A stretch of 64,000 bases of DNA from Smallanthus sonchifolius (GCA_023525975.1 CM042040.1:49755486-49819485), one strand, 5' to 3'; counted from the first letter of the stretch, positions 32,785 to 44,008 are shown. Numbers and translations are program-made. The notes: generated by a model not told the origin, from the letters alone.

Positions 32785-33492
32785 TGTAGAACCAAAGACT
32801 GATTGTTACAAAATTATTCTAAGTACAAATGCTGCTGATAGGCTTATCAGCAGCATTCAGCACAAGTTGCTGCTGATAGGCTTATCAGCAGCATTCAGCA
32901 CAAGTTGCTGCTGATAGGCTTATCAGCAGCGGTCATCCATGTTTGCTGCTGATGGGCTTATCAGCAGCAGTATTCTCATCTCTGCTGCTGATAGCTTTAT
33001 TCACTGAAGACCAAACGCTGCAGCTGACTATCCATGTGAAGCGCCTCTGACACCTTTCTGCAAAAGCAACTGCCACACTCCAAGCAGAAGGAACCTCAGT
33101 GGTGCAACCAATAAAGGACAATGTTGCGCGTCTCCAAGCATGCAAACAATGATGCCTAAGAAGACGTTTCAATAAAGTTATCTAGATTAGCCTTTGCGTG
33201 TAATTTAGATTAATAAACAAGATCAATGGTCTGTGTTCGATCTGATCCTTAGAATCAAGGGTCTGTCTTGATTCTAAGTTACTATAAATACTGTGTAAAC
33301 ACTTCATAGTAAGGGTGCTTTTTGAGTGTATCTTTACAGTGCTTTTTGATAGAGTTTTACTTGTAATCTCAAGTTTAATACAACAGTGCATTTATCAGTA
33401 TTCTTGCTGTTTACTTATTTACTTTGTTGGTTGCTATTGTTTCCGCCAATATAAACTAGAATAGAATCACCTTGTAATCTTACGATCCTACA
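32785..33492 (+). repeat. 3' LTR of the 8.5-kb copia-like element
   Basis: A 708-bp LTR. Compared with the 5' LTR it has one extra hairpin unit (about 38 bases) and lacks an 8-base CTTGTAAT repeat. It ends GATCCTACA and is followed by the GAATA target duplication. Confidence 0.93.
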
Positions 33493-33497
33493 GAATA

Positions 33498-35157
33498 TGC
33501 CTATGAAATCATTATCATGCAACTTTATGCTTCTCATAATGTTCACACACACTTGGGAATATATATGATCATACAAGTAATGGAGTATGTATAGAACACT
33601 CAAATGTCAAGAAAATGAATCATGCATAAATCATAAGCTTGCTAAAAGTTCAAATCTCTACCAACTAACATGAAACAAAGCACAAATCAAGAGGGCTTTA
33701 AATGGGTTGTAATTTGGTAATGGCTAAGGGTAAGGAAATGGAATTTGAAAGTGGCTAAATGGCTAAAAACCCGGCGGTTATGCTAACTCAAAAATTAAAA
33801 TAACATCTAATAAGAAAAATAAACTAGCTAATGCTTCCGTATAGATAAGAGCTAACAACCGAATTATTTCCATCTTTGCTCACAAAATTGCTCTAATCGG
33901 CTATAATTCACTTAATTTTGATGAAATTTTTATTTTTATTTTTATCAACTATTTCTTTTCTTTCTTTTGAAGGGAACTAAGTCAATATGCATCTTTCCTT
34001 AGCTAAAAACTTCTCAAGAATTTAAAAATTACAACAAAATAAAAGCTATAAAATTAACATTAGCCGACCGGATTTCTAACACGGGCGAAAAATAAATGAA
34101 AAGGCTAATGAAGGTTTAATGGCGGTGTAATGTGGGTAATTAAAGAAAAGAACAGGATAGGCTCAACGTGGCTAACTAGTGGATGTGTTCGGGTGAGGGA
34201 AAATAAAAATAAAAGGCCAACAAAGTGGTTTATCCTAATGCCTCAATCATTTTTATGCAATATTTATGTTCATGATTTCGAAATGTATACTAAAAGCAAG
34301 TTCTAATAAGCATGAAACATCCGGCACACTCAAATCTGCAAAAACGAGAGCAAACAATGTCTAAAGCTATCAAGGTTCAAAAATAAACTCACGAAAACGA
34401 AAAGGAATGGGTGTAAGCAAAAGGTTACATGCAATTCATTCGTTCAGCCCACTAAAACTCATAGTTATCACAAAAAATTGGGTTTGACTCGATGGAATTT
34501 CTATTTCAATTGCTTTTGAAAAATCAAACCTCTATTATTTACTAAAAATTGTGAATGCTAAACGGTTAACTTTTATTATATTTTGGTGTTTTTCAATTTT
34601 ATAAAACTGATTTAGTGTCAATAAAAATTATGAAGGAAGATTTTGCAAAAAATTGAAGTGATAAAATGCTCAAAAGGACAAACATCGCGCGAATAAATTC
34701 CCACCCTACACTTAGAATTCTACATTGCCCTCAATGTAGAACAAAAATAATGTAAAGCAAGGAATAAACACCCAATCCCACACTTACAAATATACATTTC
34801 CCTCAATGTATACAAAAACATGCAAAGCAAAATGGAATGCAATGCAATGAAGCGTGAAGGGAGAACTGAAACTTCCCTCGTGTCGATCATGGTACACGCA
34901 AAAAGCCTACCCCCAAAAATGACGTTCCACGAAGTTCCACAATTCCAAGATCTAATCAAGACTAACAACATCAATCACAGATCAGTAACATCAAGCCAAA
35001 ATATCAACAAAAATGTAAATACAAATATATATAACAGTACATGGAAACAAAAGTACAACAAAAGAACAACATAAATGCCGAAGCGTGATACAAGAGTTTG
35101 CACAACAGACAGTAAAGTACAACTCACAAAAATGATACCAAAATGCAATGGGAGGTA
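33498..35157 (-). other. Athila 3' spacer, proximal piece
   Basis: Non-coding, AT-rich sequence between the env-position ORF and the copia-like insertion. The only ordered parts are the two hairpin plus polypurine-like motifs at 34700-34805. Confidence 0.65.
34700..34805 (-). other. Two internal polypurine-like tracts with hairpins
   Basis: On the minus strand: TATACATTGAGGGAAATGTATA then GTAAGTGTGGGATTGGG, and TCTACATTGAGGGCAATGTAGA then CTAAGTGTAGGGTGGG. The two stems differ in sequence but both pair over 8 bases (TATACATT/AATGTATA and TCTACATT/AATGTAGA). The tracts copy the true polypurine tract core AAGTGTGGGG. Confidence 0.7.
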
Positions 35158-36468
35158 CTACTCCCACTGCACGCCCTCAAGGTCGACGTCGGTGGCCCCG
35201 CCTCCCTCACCTCCTGCGGCTGGTGGTGATGGTGGTGGTGACTGATGATGCGGTGGAGATGGTGGTGGCTGCTGATGCGGTGGAGATGGTGGTGGCTGCT
35301 CGGGCTGCTGCTCGGGCTGCATAAAGAATGGAAGGGGAACCACGTATGGTGCCCCGCCAGCAGCAGCAGCGGTGCACTGGACCTCATACTGCCAGGTCTA
35401 ATAATGCAAGAACAGGTCCAGTGGAATAACAACCGTAGGCGGCGGTGGCGGCGGAGGCGGAGGAGGCTGCTGGTCGGGCTCATGATGCTCGTGCCCCTGC
35501 TCCTACTGAGCAGCGTGTGCCTGATGGGCGGCGGCGACGGCCTCGGCCTCGGCCTGCACAAGATCTGGATCGGGACCCGGACGGTCTGGATCCCACGTCC
35601 GTCCCCGTCTATCTACCAACCTGATCCCTCCTGCGCCGCGACGAGCTACGTGCATGTTTCGCAGTGTCTGCACGTTCATCACGACGGTCTCTGCCACAGG
35701 GGTTAGGTCCCCTATCAAATCATCGGTCAATAGCTGGAAGTGCCTAGCCAGCTTGGTCACGAAGTGACCTCCACAGATCGCCCTGGTGACGTCGCGCCCT
35801 GAGTTGTTTACCAAGTACCCCATGATAGAATACGCAAGATTGCAGGTGCGTGGGCGTACAAGGCAAAATAGGTAAAACAACACCCTAAGGTTCACTACTG
35901 TCTCCCCCTGACCTCTCCCAGAAATAGAATAAACAATGCAACGATGGAGAACACGGTGCAAGGGATCCCGAAGGCTCAAAGCCTTGGTCAAACTCGGATC
36001 ATACATCCCGAATCCAAACTCGTGCCAGAACTGGTCCTTGTCCTCCTCTGTCGGGAACTCGGTGATACCATCGGTGAATATCTCAGTATGAAGCTCCTGC
36101 CTCATATACAGGCCCACAAATCTCCCGAACCTAGCATCTGACATCACTCGCCACTCCCCTCCTAGCCTAAACCTAATCGTCTCCGGCTGCTCTAAGTCTG
36201 CGCAAGGATAATCGAAGTCATAAGTGGAGAAAAACTCCGTCACAAGCTCGACATAATGGATCGCGTGAAGTCTTAACAAGCGGCGCCACAGGGCGGTGAC
36301 GAGGTCGTTCCACCGGTCCCGCTGACCAATGGCGTCTATGGCGGCAGGCTCTAAACGACGAGAGGCTAAAATCCAGCCTTTGCGTGGCCACAAAACATCC
36401 AGACGAGCCTCGTACTCATGCTCGTTCAAGTCGAACTCAAGGTATGGGTGGTCCCTGTTTCCTGCCAT
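35158..36468 (-). pseudogene. Athila-type env-position ORF, two in-frame stops
   Basis: The frame opens at ATG 36468, directly after a splice-acceptor-like TTTTGTTCGTGCAG. About 320 residues follow, with FDLNEHEYEARLDVLWPRKG, ELVTEFFSTYDFDYPCADLE, ETIRFRLGGEWRVMSDARFG and YSIMGYLVNNSGRDVTRAIC. I believe this belongs to the plant ATHILA ORF-1 protein family; its role is unknown. A TAG at 35503-35505 and another at 35398-35400 (the first likely CAG to TAG) interrupt the same frame. The frame goes on as a Pro/His/Gln-rich tail with repeated QPPPSPPH and ends EGVQWE at 35158. No signal peptide or membrane anchor is seen, so an envelope role is not supported. Confidence 0.75.
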
Positions 36469-37541
36469 CTGCACGAACAAAATTAAAATCAAAACAGTTA
36501 TGAAGACGCTAAACTGAAGTTATGAAGTTTCTGACCTAATTATGAAGGTCGCGCCTGGGAAGGGGCACGACCGCGCCAAGGCCAAAATCCAAGCCCACGG
36601 TCGCGCTGTGGCCAACCACGGGCACAATTTCAAGTCAACACGACCGCGCCAGGTGCGAAGCACGACCGCACTAAGGCCAAATTCAAGAGGCACGACCGTG
36701 CTCGACAGAGGCACGGCCGCGCCTGACCAAACCAAGTCCACCTGGGATTGAAAACACGAGCACTACCGTGCCTGGTCTGGAGCGCGACCGTGCTCAACCC
36801 ATTTTAGGGTTTCCAGAATTCAAATTATGCCATTTCAATCATGTTTTATAAGAGGGTTTTTGTGGTATAGAATCCCGGGGGACATGTGTTACCCAAACTA
36901 ACTAACTATCATAAATAAACGGACAAAAATTACACAACCTAAACTAGCTCAAATTTCAATTTCTAGAGTGAAATCCTAGGGCTAAATACAAATGCAAAAG
37001 AAAAGAGGGGCCGGAGACGTACCTTAGATTGCGGAGAAGGAAGTAACACGGTGGAAGTTAGGGAGAATCGCATGTAGGGGGGGTTCGGTGGTTGGAAATG
37101 AAAGATGAAAAGTCTCTGCTTTGAAACCAATTTGAACTGCCCCAACCTCTTAGGCACGACCGCGCCAGATGCTTAGGTACGACCGCACCTAGGGTTAGAG
37201 GCACGACCGCGCCAAATGCTTAGGCACGACCGTGTCTCTAACCCAACAGACAGAAAAACTTACTGCTTGAACCCAACCCGACTGCGATTCTTCCAAACTA
37301 AAATGTCTAAAAATTCAGAAAACATACTTGAGAGATCTCAATCACTAACCAAAGTCCGCTTGATCCAAAACACGTTCCGATCACCTAAACTCAAAAATAA
37401 ATGGTAAAATCCTAAAAAAAATAAAGAAAATAATAAAAAGAAGATAAACATAGAAACAAAATCTAAAAATTGTTACCAAAGATGATATCGGAACAGGCTA
37501 AGTTTATTAACGGGTCGTTAGCTAGACTCAAGTCCTCGAAT
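36469..37541 (-). other. Spacer between Athila pol and env-position ORF
   Basis: No coding frame. It holds two clusters of the GCACGACCGCGCC palindrome (about 36545-36805 and 37150-37240) with an AT-rich piece between. It ends, on the minus strand, in a pyrimidine-rich splice-acceptor-like sequence, so it may be an intron removed to express the ORF downstream of pol. Confidence 0.5.
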
Positions 37542-38225
37542 TCATTTGTCCTTGGGGTGGAGGTCAACTACCTCCAATGCCGGGTCAACTGGTCCGTCAA
37601 TGTATGGTTTAAGACGATGACCGTTGACCTTGAAGATCCTCCCATCTTCGTGCTCAATCTCGACGGTCCCATAAGGAAACACCTCCATAACCGTGTAGGG
37701 ACCCATCCATCGGGACTTCAACTTCCCGGGAAATAATCGCAACCTAGAGTTGTAAAGCAAAACACGACCACCCACTCGAAATTCCTTCTTGTCCTTAAAG
37801 TGTCGGTCATGTAAACTCTTAGTGCGCTCCTTGTAGATCGTGGAGTTTGCATAGGCTTGATTTCTTAACTCATCAAGCTCATGAATCTGAGTGAACCGGC
37901 TCTCTCCCGCGCTCACCAAGTCAAGATTCACCGCCTTCAATGCCCAATAGGCCTTATGCTCCAACTCCACCGGAAGATGGCATGCCTTCCCATAGATCAA
38001 CCTAAATGGTGTGGTACCAATAGGCGTCTTATAGGCAGTCCGGAAGGCCCAAAGTGCATCATCTAACTTATCCGACCAATCCTTACGGTTCTGACCAACC
38101 GTCTTCTCTAGAATCCGCTTTATGCCCCGGTTTGTGACCTCTACCTGTTGGATGGTAGGCTGTGGATGGTAGGCTGTGGAGAATCTATGGTTCACACCAT
38201 ATCGTGATAGAGCCTTCTCCAACTA
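37542..38225 (-). pseudogene. Athila integrase C-terminal half
   Basis: It starts after an in-frame TAG (38223-38225, likely CAG to TAG). It holds LEKALSRYGVNHRFSTAYHP, the catalytic Glu segment QVEVTNRGIKRILEKTVGQN, ALWAFRTAYKTPIGTTPFRL and a GPYTVMEVFPYGTVEI C-terminal domain ending DLHPKDK. The part just before the Glu reads HPQPTIQQ instead of the usual HPQTNGQ type, next to a 14-bp tandem duplication (GGATGGTAGGCTGT, about 38153-38180) that probably slipped. There is no chromodomain, as expected for Athila/Tat. The protein would insert element cDNA in the nucleus. Confidence 0.85.
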
Positions 38226-39102
38226 GGCGTTACAGAAGTGGGTACCATGATCACTGATAAGGGCTTTGGGGGCACCAAAGCGAGAGAATAGCTTCTTCAG
38301 AAATTGAACAACCACCCTAGCATCATTAGTAGGCAAGGCTTGAGCCTCGGCCCACTTAGAAACATAGTCAACAGCGACTAGGATATACCGGTTGCCACGA
38401 GAAGCTGGGAAAGGTCCCATAAAGTCAATACCCCAGCCATCAAAAATCTCACAAATCTGGATGCTGTTCTGGGGCATCTCATTCCTCGACGAAATGTTGC
38501 TCGCCCTCTGGCAAGCATCACAAGCTCGGATCGTCTCATGAGCGTCCCGAAAGATGGTAGGCCAGAAGAAACCGGCGTCAAAGACCTTCTTCGCAGTCAA
38601 GGTAGCTCCATGATGTCCACCTGTCGGGCCTGCGTAGCAGTGTCTAAGCACCTGACGTGCCTCATCTCCAAAGATACTCCTACGCACGATCTGATCAGCC
38701 CCGACTCGAAACAAATAGGGATCCTCCCAAAGATAGTGCTTCACATCCGCAAAGAACTTTCGCTTCTGCTGATGCGTTAAGCCCTTAATCACAATCCCAC
38801 TAGCAAGAAAGTTTGCAAAATTAGCAAACCATGGACACTCCTCATCCTGTGTTTGTATGTGAATGAGAAACTCGTGGGGAAAATTATCATTTATTGATGA
38901 CCCCACAAGTTCAGATGAAGCTGAGCACTCAAGACGGGACAAGTGGTCCGCTGCGACATTCTCCGCGCCCTTCTTGTCGCGGATCTCAATGTCGAACTCC
39001 AGAAGCAGCAAAACCCACCGGATTAGCCGGGGTTTGGCATCCTGTTTGCTGAACAGGTGCCGACGAGATAAGACCGGAATTTATCTAAAGCGAAGACAAC
39101 AG
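38226..39102 (-). pseudogene. Athila RNase H end and integrase N-terminal half
   Basis: From about 39011 downward: LLEFDIEIRDKKGAENVAAD and HLSRLE close the RNase H domain. Then comes a linker, the HHCC zinc site (H..HHG...C-D-A-C in GGHHGATLTAKKVFDAGFFW and ACDACQR), the first catalytic Asp in GWGIDFMGPFPAS and the second in ALISDHGTHFCN. The piece is open until the TAG at 38223. A frameshift near 39070-39110 separates it from the RT piece. Confidence 0.85.
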
Positions 39103-40458
39103 CTAGGAGCTCCTTCTCTGTCGTGGTGTAATGCTCCTGTGCGTCGCATAATAAATCGGGTGAAACTGCTTCTCTCTCCTCTGTCCTAAGACCGCCCCAA
39201 CAACGAAGTCACTCACGTCACACATGATCTCAAATGGCAGCTTCCAATCAGGAGAAACTATGATAGGGGCATTCACCAACTTCTCCTTTAACAAGTCGAA
39301 TGCACTGAGGCACTCGTCGGAGAACACGAACTGGGCTTCCTTCTCAAGAAGTTGGGTCATCGGTCGGGCAATCTTAGAAAAATCTTTGATAAAACGCCTG
39401 TAAAAGCCCGCGTGACCAAGGAAGCTCCGAATAGATTTCACAGAGGTCGGCGGGGGCAGCTTAGATATGGTGTCAATCTTAGCTCTATCAACCTCAATTC
39501 CCGCACGTGAAACCTTGTGCCCAAGCACAATGCCCTCCTTCACCATGAAGTGGCATTTCTCCTAGTTCAACACCAGATTGGCCTCTTTACACCTAGCCAA
39601 CATCCTCTCCAGATTCTCGAGGCAATGATCAAAGGAACTCCCAAACACAGAAAAGTCATCCATGAAAACCTCCATGGAGTCCTCAATCATAACATGGAAA
39701 ATGGCCACCATGCAACGCTGGAAAGTGGTCGGAGCATTACATAATCCAAAGGGCATCCGCCGATAAGCAAATGTGCCATAGGGACACGTGAATGTCCTCT
39801 TCTCCTGATCCTCAGGAGCAATCGGGATCTGGAAGTAGCCTGAGAAGCCATCCAGGAAACAATAGAACATCTTTCCCGCTAATCTCTCCAATATCTGATC
39901 AATGAACGGGAGGGGAAAATGATCTTTCCGAGTCGCATCATTGAGTTTGCGGTAATCGATGCAAACTCTCCAACTGGTGACTGTACGAGTAGGAATCAGC
40001 TCATTCCTCTCGTTGGTGATGATAGTCATGCCTCCCTTCTTAGGGACAACCTGAACCGGGCTAACCCATGGAGAATCGGAGATGGGATAAATCAAACCAG
40101 CATCCAGTAACTTAATCACCTCCTTCTTTACTACCTCCTGCATGTTCGGGTTCAACCTCCTCTGGTGCTGCACAGAGGGCTTGTATTCATCCTCCATAAG
40201 GATCTTATGGGTACAGAAAGAGGGATTAATTCCCTTAATGTCCATAATCCTCCATGCAATATCCTGCTTGTGCTGTTTCAGCACCTCCAGTAGCCTCTCC
40301 TTCTCATCACTCGTCAAATCAGAGGCGATAATGATAGGTAATCGAGACTCACCATCTAAAAAGGCATACTCCAAATGGCGCGAGAGCTCCTTAAGCTCAA
40401 CAGGTGGTGGGTCCTCAATAGAAGGCCGCTCAATCGGCTCAGACTCTCTATCAACCAT
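39103..40458 (-). pseudogene. Athila reverse transcriptase and start of RNase H
   Basis: RT motifs in order: KGGMTIITNERNELIPTRTV, WRVCIDYRKLNDATRKDHFP, PFIDQILERLAG, FSGYFQIPIAPEDQEKRTFT, YRRMPFGLCNAP and the catalytic box EVFMDDFSVFG (YxDD site as FMDD). A TAG at 39562-39564 stands where NWEKCHF is expected (TGG to TAG). The same frame resumes with GHKVSRAGIEVDRAKID and FLGHAGFYRRFI, followed by the RNase H start FEIMCDVSDFVVGAVLGQ. The enzyme copies element RNA inside particles. Copy inactive because of the stop and the downstream frameshift. Confidence 0.9.
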
Positions 40459-41045
40459 AGAAAAAACCGCTGAACACTGGGGAAACTCATAGCTCTCCTG
40501 GCTATGTAACTGCTCATCAAACTGATCCTCACCAACTGGATCAAATGTCTCTCCCCTACAATCTGGGTGTCCATGTACTCCTCCTCAGCTGTGTCCTGGA
40601 GATGATCACTCACACAAGAATAAACAGCCTCAACAAAGTAGAGTGAATCATCCTGATTCTGGGTATGCTGCATGGATCTCCCTACATCAAAGGTCACTTC
40701 ATTTTCATCCACCCTCAATGTAAGCCTCCCCGAATACACATCAATCAGGGCCTTGGCAGTGGCCAGGAACGGTCGACCTAGGATAATAGGGATATTCTTA
40801 TCCTCATCCATATCCAGAATCACAAAGTCTACAGGAAACACAAAACGATCAACCCTAACCAACATATTCTCCACTATCCCTCGCGGATACTTGACCGAGA
40901 GATCGGCCAGCTGGATACTCATGCGTGTCGGTGTAGGTTCTCCCAACTCAAGCTTAGCAAAGACCGCATACGGCATGAGGTTAATGCTAGCACCAAGGTC
41001 AGCTAAGGCGTTGCTAACCGACAAGCTACCTATCAAGCTTAGCAA
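40459..41045 (-). pseudogene. Athila protease, truncated
   Basis: The frame contains ALADLGASINLMPYAVFAKL, with the DLGAS active-site loop of Athila/Tat aspartic proteases, and the ILGRPFLATAKALIDVY flap region. Downstream, a frameshift near 40540 separates it from RT. Upstream the frame ends in sequence homologous to the MULE arm: the junction at about 41040-41050 (CAAGCTTAGCAAAGACC then CCATACTCTC) replaces gag. A copy of CAAGCTTAGCAAAGACC also occurs inside the protease at about 40949-40967, next to the junction. Confidence 0.8.
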
Positions 41046-41438
41046 AGACCCCATACTCTCTATCCAAACACACTCTCTATCTAAACATAGAGACTCTTCA
41101 TCTCTATCATCTCTACCTCCCTCTACCAAATACCACCGGTAACCCATCGTCCACCACCTCCACCGCCCTTCTTTGACCGCCGCCACGTCTCCTCCGCCTT
41201 CGGCTGCGGCTCCAAATCCGACGACCTCTGCGACTCCAAATCCGTCCACCACCTCCACCGCCCTTCTTTGACCGAGCTCTGCAATACTGAATAGGTGCTG
41301 AAGCAAATCCTTTGCATCTCCCAGTGAGTGTAACGCCTTTCATCTTCCAGCAGAGGCACGGTCATGTCCCCGCCCAACCTCTTAAATCTATGAAGACAGC
41401 TTAGTAAGAGCAGCTGAAGAAGATTTCACCTTGCTTAT
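41046..41438. repeat. Second copy of MULE left arm
   Basis: Homologous to 22601-22983 (CCCATACTCTCTATCC to TTGCTTAT) with a few percent differences and a longer CCACCTCCACCGCCC tract. It sits between Athila protease and the Athila LTR at 41439, where a primer site would be expected, so it was placed there by rearrangement. Confidence 0.85.
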
Positions 41439-41456
41439 TGATGCGTGTAAACTATA

Positions 41457-41488
<32 letters not shown>

Positions 41489-43234
41489 TAAGTATTTTAC
41501 ACAATTAGTTTAAAAAAGGGTTTTCACCAAACACTAATCACACACACCGGGCAGTGTACCCGTCGGATAGCAATATAGTAAAGGTAAGAACCGGATATCA
41601 ATCCGTGGACACGGTGGGATGCGATAATAATCCGGGACTAAGATTCAATCAAGTATGGGTAAAAGATGTTTAAGTTGATTTTTAATTAAACTAATATGTA
41701 AGAATATAAAACTAGACAAAAGTCACAAATCAAACAATCAAGGAGAAAATATCACTTTGGTGTCGAATCCATTTAGAATACATTCAATACACTCATAGAA
41801 ACATGGCAAATACACGATACATAAATTGACTAAATTCTCGTCAAAGATATCTAATCAAATGACTATTCGGAAAGCTAGCATGAATTACATAAACCAACCA
41901 CCTAAAATCATACAATGAGGCTCACGTGTTTAATAATCATGTCAATGTTATAAAGATTGAACTAGCTTCCGATTAAGGTACACTAATCCAACAACTAGTT
42001 GGAAAGATAATATGAACAACACACTATCCACCTCAAGTTGATTAATTTAGACAACAATATGCATTTCTTCAACATACAATGTTCATATAAAGGTTATATA
42101 AATTAGGAGGATGTGTCAACAATTCCTAGATAAACATAATACTAAATATGACACATCATAACAAATACTTTGTCATTCCAAACATAAGCATAAGGTTACA
42201 CATACAAATATAAGGATTCATAAACAAGACTTCATTCACCATTCCTAGTCAAAGGCCATAAACTAGTATAATTACATACACCAATCCATGAATATAAGCA
42301 TAAATCATAAGTTTTCCAACATAATATGACATACACAAATACAAGTCTTGTAAACAACTCAAAATACTTGAATACATAATTTCATCAAAGAGTAATCATA
42401 CGGTTGTCATAACATTAACACAATAATTGTCAATAATCCATGAATGTTGTCAAATGTATCTAAACTTCATCTAAACCAAAGTGAACAGGAGTTTTAGCTC
42501 ATCATGGGCATCAAAATTACAAATAAGCAGGGAAAAATAGTGTGAAACATGATATGAAAACAAGAATCAAACCACTCCTCCAAGCCTAGATGTTGTTGTT
42601 GATGTATGGTGATCCTCTTGATGTTGTATCCTCTCTAAGAATCTTGAATTATGGCTGGAACAAAGAAAACTCGAGCTGGAACAGTACGTTTCTCCCTTGG
42701 GTTGCTGAATCTCTGAATGAGAATTAAGTTCTGTTTAAATAGAAAAGTGGAGGCACGACCGTGCCAGGAGAGAAGGCACGACCGTGCCTAGCACAAGGAC
42801 GCGGTCGTGTCTAGGTCTTGGCACGACCGTGTGACAGAGGTTTGATCGATCCGTAGCTTCCATTGGGTACCACTGATCGAGGACGTACGGCTGTTCAGAC
42901 TCACAAGATAACACGCGACCGTGGGCGGCTAAGGCACCGTTGTGCCTTGGAAATTGGCTTGGCGCGGTCGTGCCAGATGTGGGCGCGACCGTGCATAGGG
43001 TTTGGGAGCTTGGCACGACCGTGCCAAATAGGGGCATGACCGTGCCTCCGTCACAGAAACCCTAAAACTTCACTTGTTTATCCTGGAATCTTCTTGTTTA
43101 TTCACCAAGCTTCACAAAAACCTACAAAACAGGAAATGAAGCAAATAAGTGTCTAAACGTTGAATATAACCAAGAATTCATCATTAAATGAGCGAAGTTT
43201 TGTGCAAAAAAGATGTGTAAATACTAACACATCA
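41439..43234 (-). mobile_element. Athila-like LTR (copy B), solo-like
   Basis: A 1796-bp LTR matching 22984-24741, bordered on the left by MULE-arm sequence ending CTTAT and on the right by TTTAT and the rest of the MULE. With no primer site next to it, it behaves as a solo LTR in a duplicated MULE locus. It has a longer (AT)n run (41452-41478) and one extra GGCATGACCGTGCC unit (about 43031-43048). Confidence 0.8.
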
Positions 43235-43379
43235 TTTATCAAATTAAGGCAAATTCTTAACTGATTTTACACTCCAAGCATGCTTATTGTAATTTGTAAT
43301 GATTTAGCTAATTTTACCTTTGTGTATTCAAGTCCAATATCAAATTGGGGAATATTTAGGTCAACTTTTGAACTAAAAT

Positions 43380-43620
43380 AATAACGGTAATGGTGGAGGG
43401 TGGCAGTGGTGGTTGCAGTGGTGGGGTGGCAGTGGCATTGGTGGTGTGGGGATGGCAGTAGTGGGGGTGTGGTGGTGGTGGTGGTGGTGGTGGAGGTGGC
43501 CGGATTTTTAGGGGGGTGGTGGTAGAGGTGGCCGGATTTTTAGGAGGGTGGTGGTGGTGGAGGTGGCCGGATTTTTAGGGTGGTGGTGGCCATGGAGGTG
43601 GTGGTGGGTGGTGACAAGGG
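43380..43620 (+). repeat. GGT-rich minisatellite in MULE right arm
   Basis: GTGGTGGTGGAGGTGGCCGG followed by ATTTTTAGGG recurs three times within G-rich (GGT)n sequence. The truncated MULE at 49690-49920 has the same repeat with different copy number. Confidence 0.85.
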
Positions 43621-43853
43621 AGTTTTTGAATTTTAGGGTTTTAGGTAGAAGAAAGACATATGTGGTCACAAAGGGCATTTTTGTCTTTTCACATAAAAAC
43701 TAACTGAAAATTTTAACGGTGTTAGCCATTTCGCTTTAATTGAGACAAAAATGAAACCCCAGTGACTAAAAAAGAGAAATTTAAACTATTGGACTAAAAT
43801 AGGGAATTGGTGGAAACCACAGAGACTAAAAGAGGAGTTTACTCTAATATAAA

Positions 43854-44008
43854 ACAAAAGTGAAGACAAGAATGCTCACGTAAATAAAGTAAAGAATGAT
43901 CCTGTTGGAACTATTTCTGGTGACAACGAGCTTGAAGATTCTATGTCTTAGTCTTAGAGTCTTTGCTTGTAATGTGTTAGAATTGTAAGTAACAGTTAAG
44001 GGGGAGTC
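43854..44008 (+). other. 3' internal tail of left tandem unit with polypurine tract
   Basis: It follows the MULE target duplication. One frame reads VGTISGDNELEDSMS to a stop at about 43951, possibly the end of an element ORF. The polypurine tract TTAAGGGGGAGTC (43996-44008) abuts the LTR. Repeated at 50160-50314. Confidence 0.7.

Larger units (their letters stand above)
24946..33492 (+). mobile_element. Non-autonomous copia-like element with Gag-like ORF and giant ORF2
   Basis: An element of 8547 bp with LTRs of 678 and 708 bp (TGTAGAACC...GATCCTACA), an initiator-Met primer site, a polypurine tract GTCTAGGGGGAGTT and a perfect 5-bp target duplication GAATA (24941-24945 and 33493-33497). 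It encodes a Gag-like protein with two CCHC knuckles and a 1423-residue protein. I find no protease DSG/DTG, integrase, RT or RNase H motif, so mobility must depend on a helper. The LTRs differ at roughly 14 sites by eye (about 2 percent), older than the LARD insertion. Confidence 0.93.
22984..41045 (-). mobile_element. Athila-like gypsy element, gag and 5' LTR lost
   Basis: Minus-strand order: protease, RT-RNase H and integrase (41045 down to 37542), spacer with palindrome clusters, env-position ORF (36468-35158), 3' spacer with internal polypurine-like tracts, polypurine tract (24757-24742), 3' LTR (24741-22984). It entered the MULE at CTTAT: 22979-22983 is CTTAT, and TTTAT follows the partner LTR at 43235. 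The 5' LTR, primer site and gag are replaced at about 41045 by a second copy of the MULE left arm. The 8.5-kb copia-like element sits in its 3' spacer. Confidence 0.85.
22412..43844. mobile_element. Mutator-like element (MULE), split by nested insertions
   Basis: Terminal inverted repeats of about 170 bp: the left end reads GACTAAACTC...TTTTAGTC and the right end, reversed, GAGTAAACTC...TTTTAGTC. They are flanked by a perfect 9-bp duplication TAATATAAA (22403-22411 and 43845-43853), the length typical of Mutator elements. Without insertions the body is only about 1.2 kb (22412-22983 plus 43235-43844) and encodes no transposase, so it is non-autonomous. A truncated second copy at 49302-50150 shows the uninterrupted middle. 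Confidence 0.85.

Noticed and set aside
35245..35706. Plus-strand 153-residue Trp/Arg-rich frame
   Set aside because: Shadow of the Pro/His-rich tail of the Athila ORF on the minus strand.
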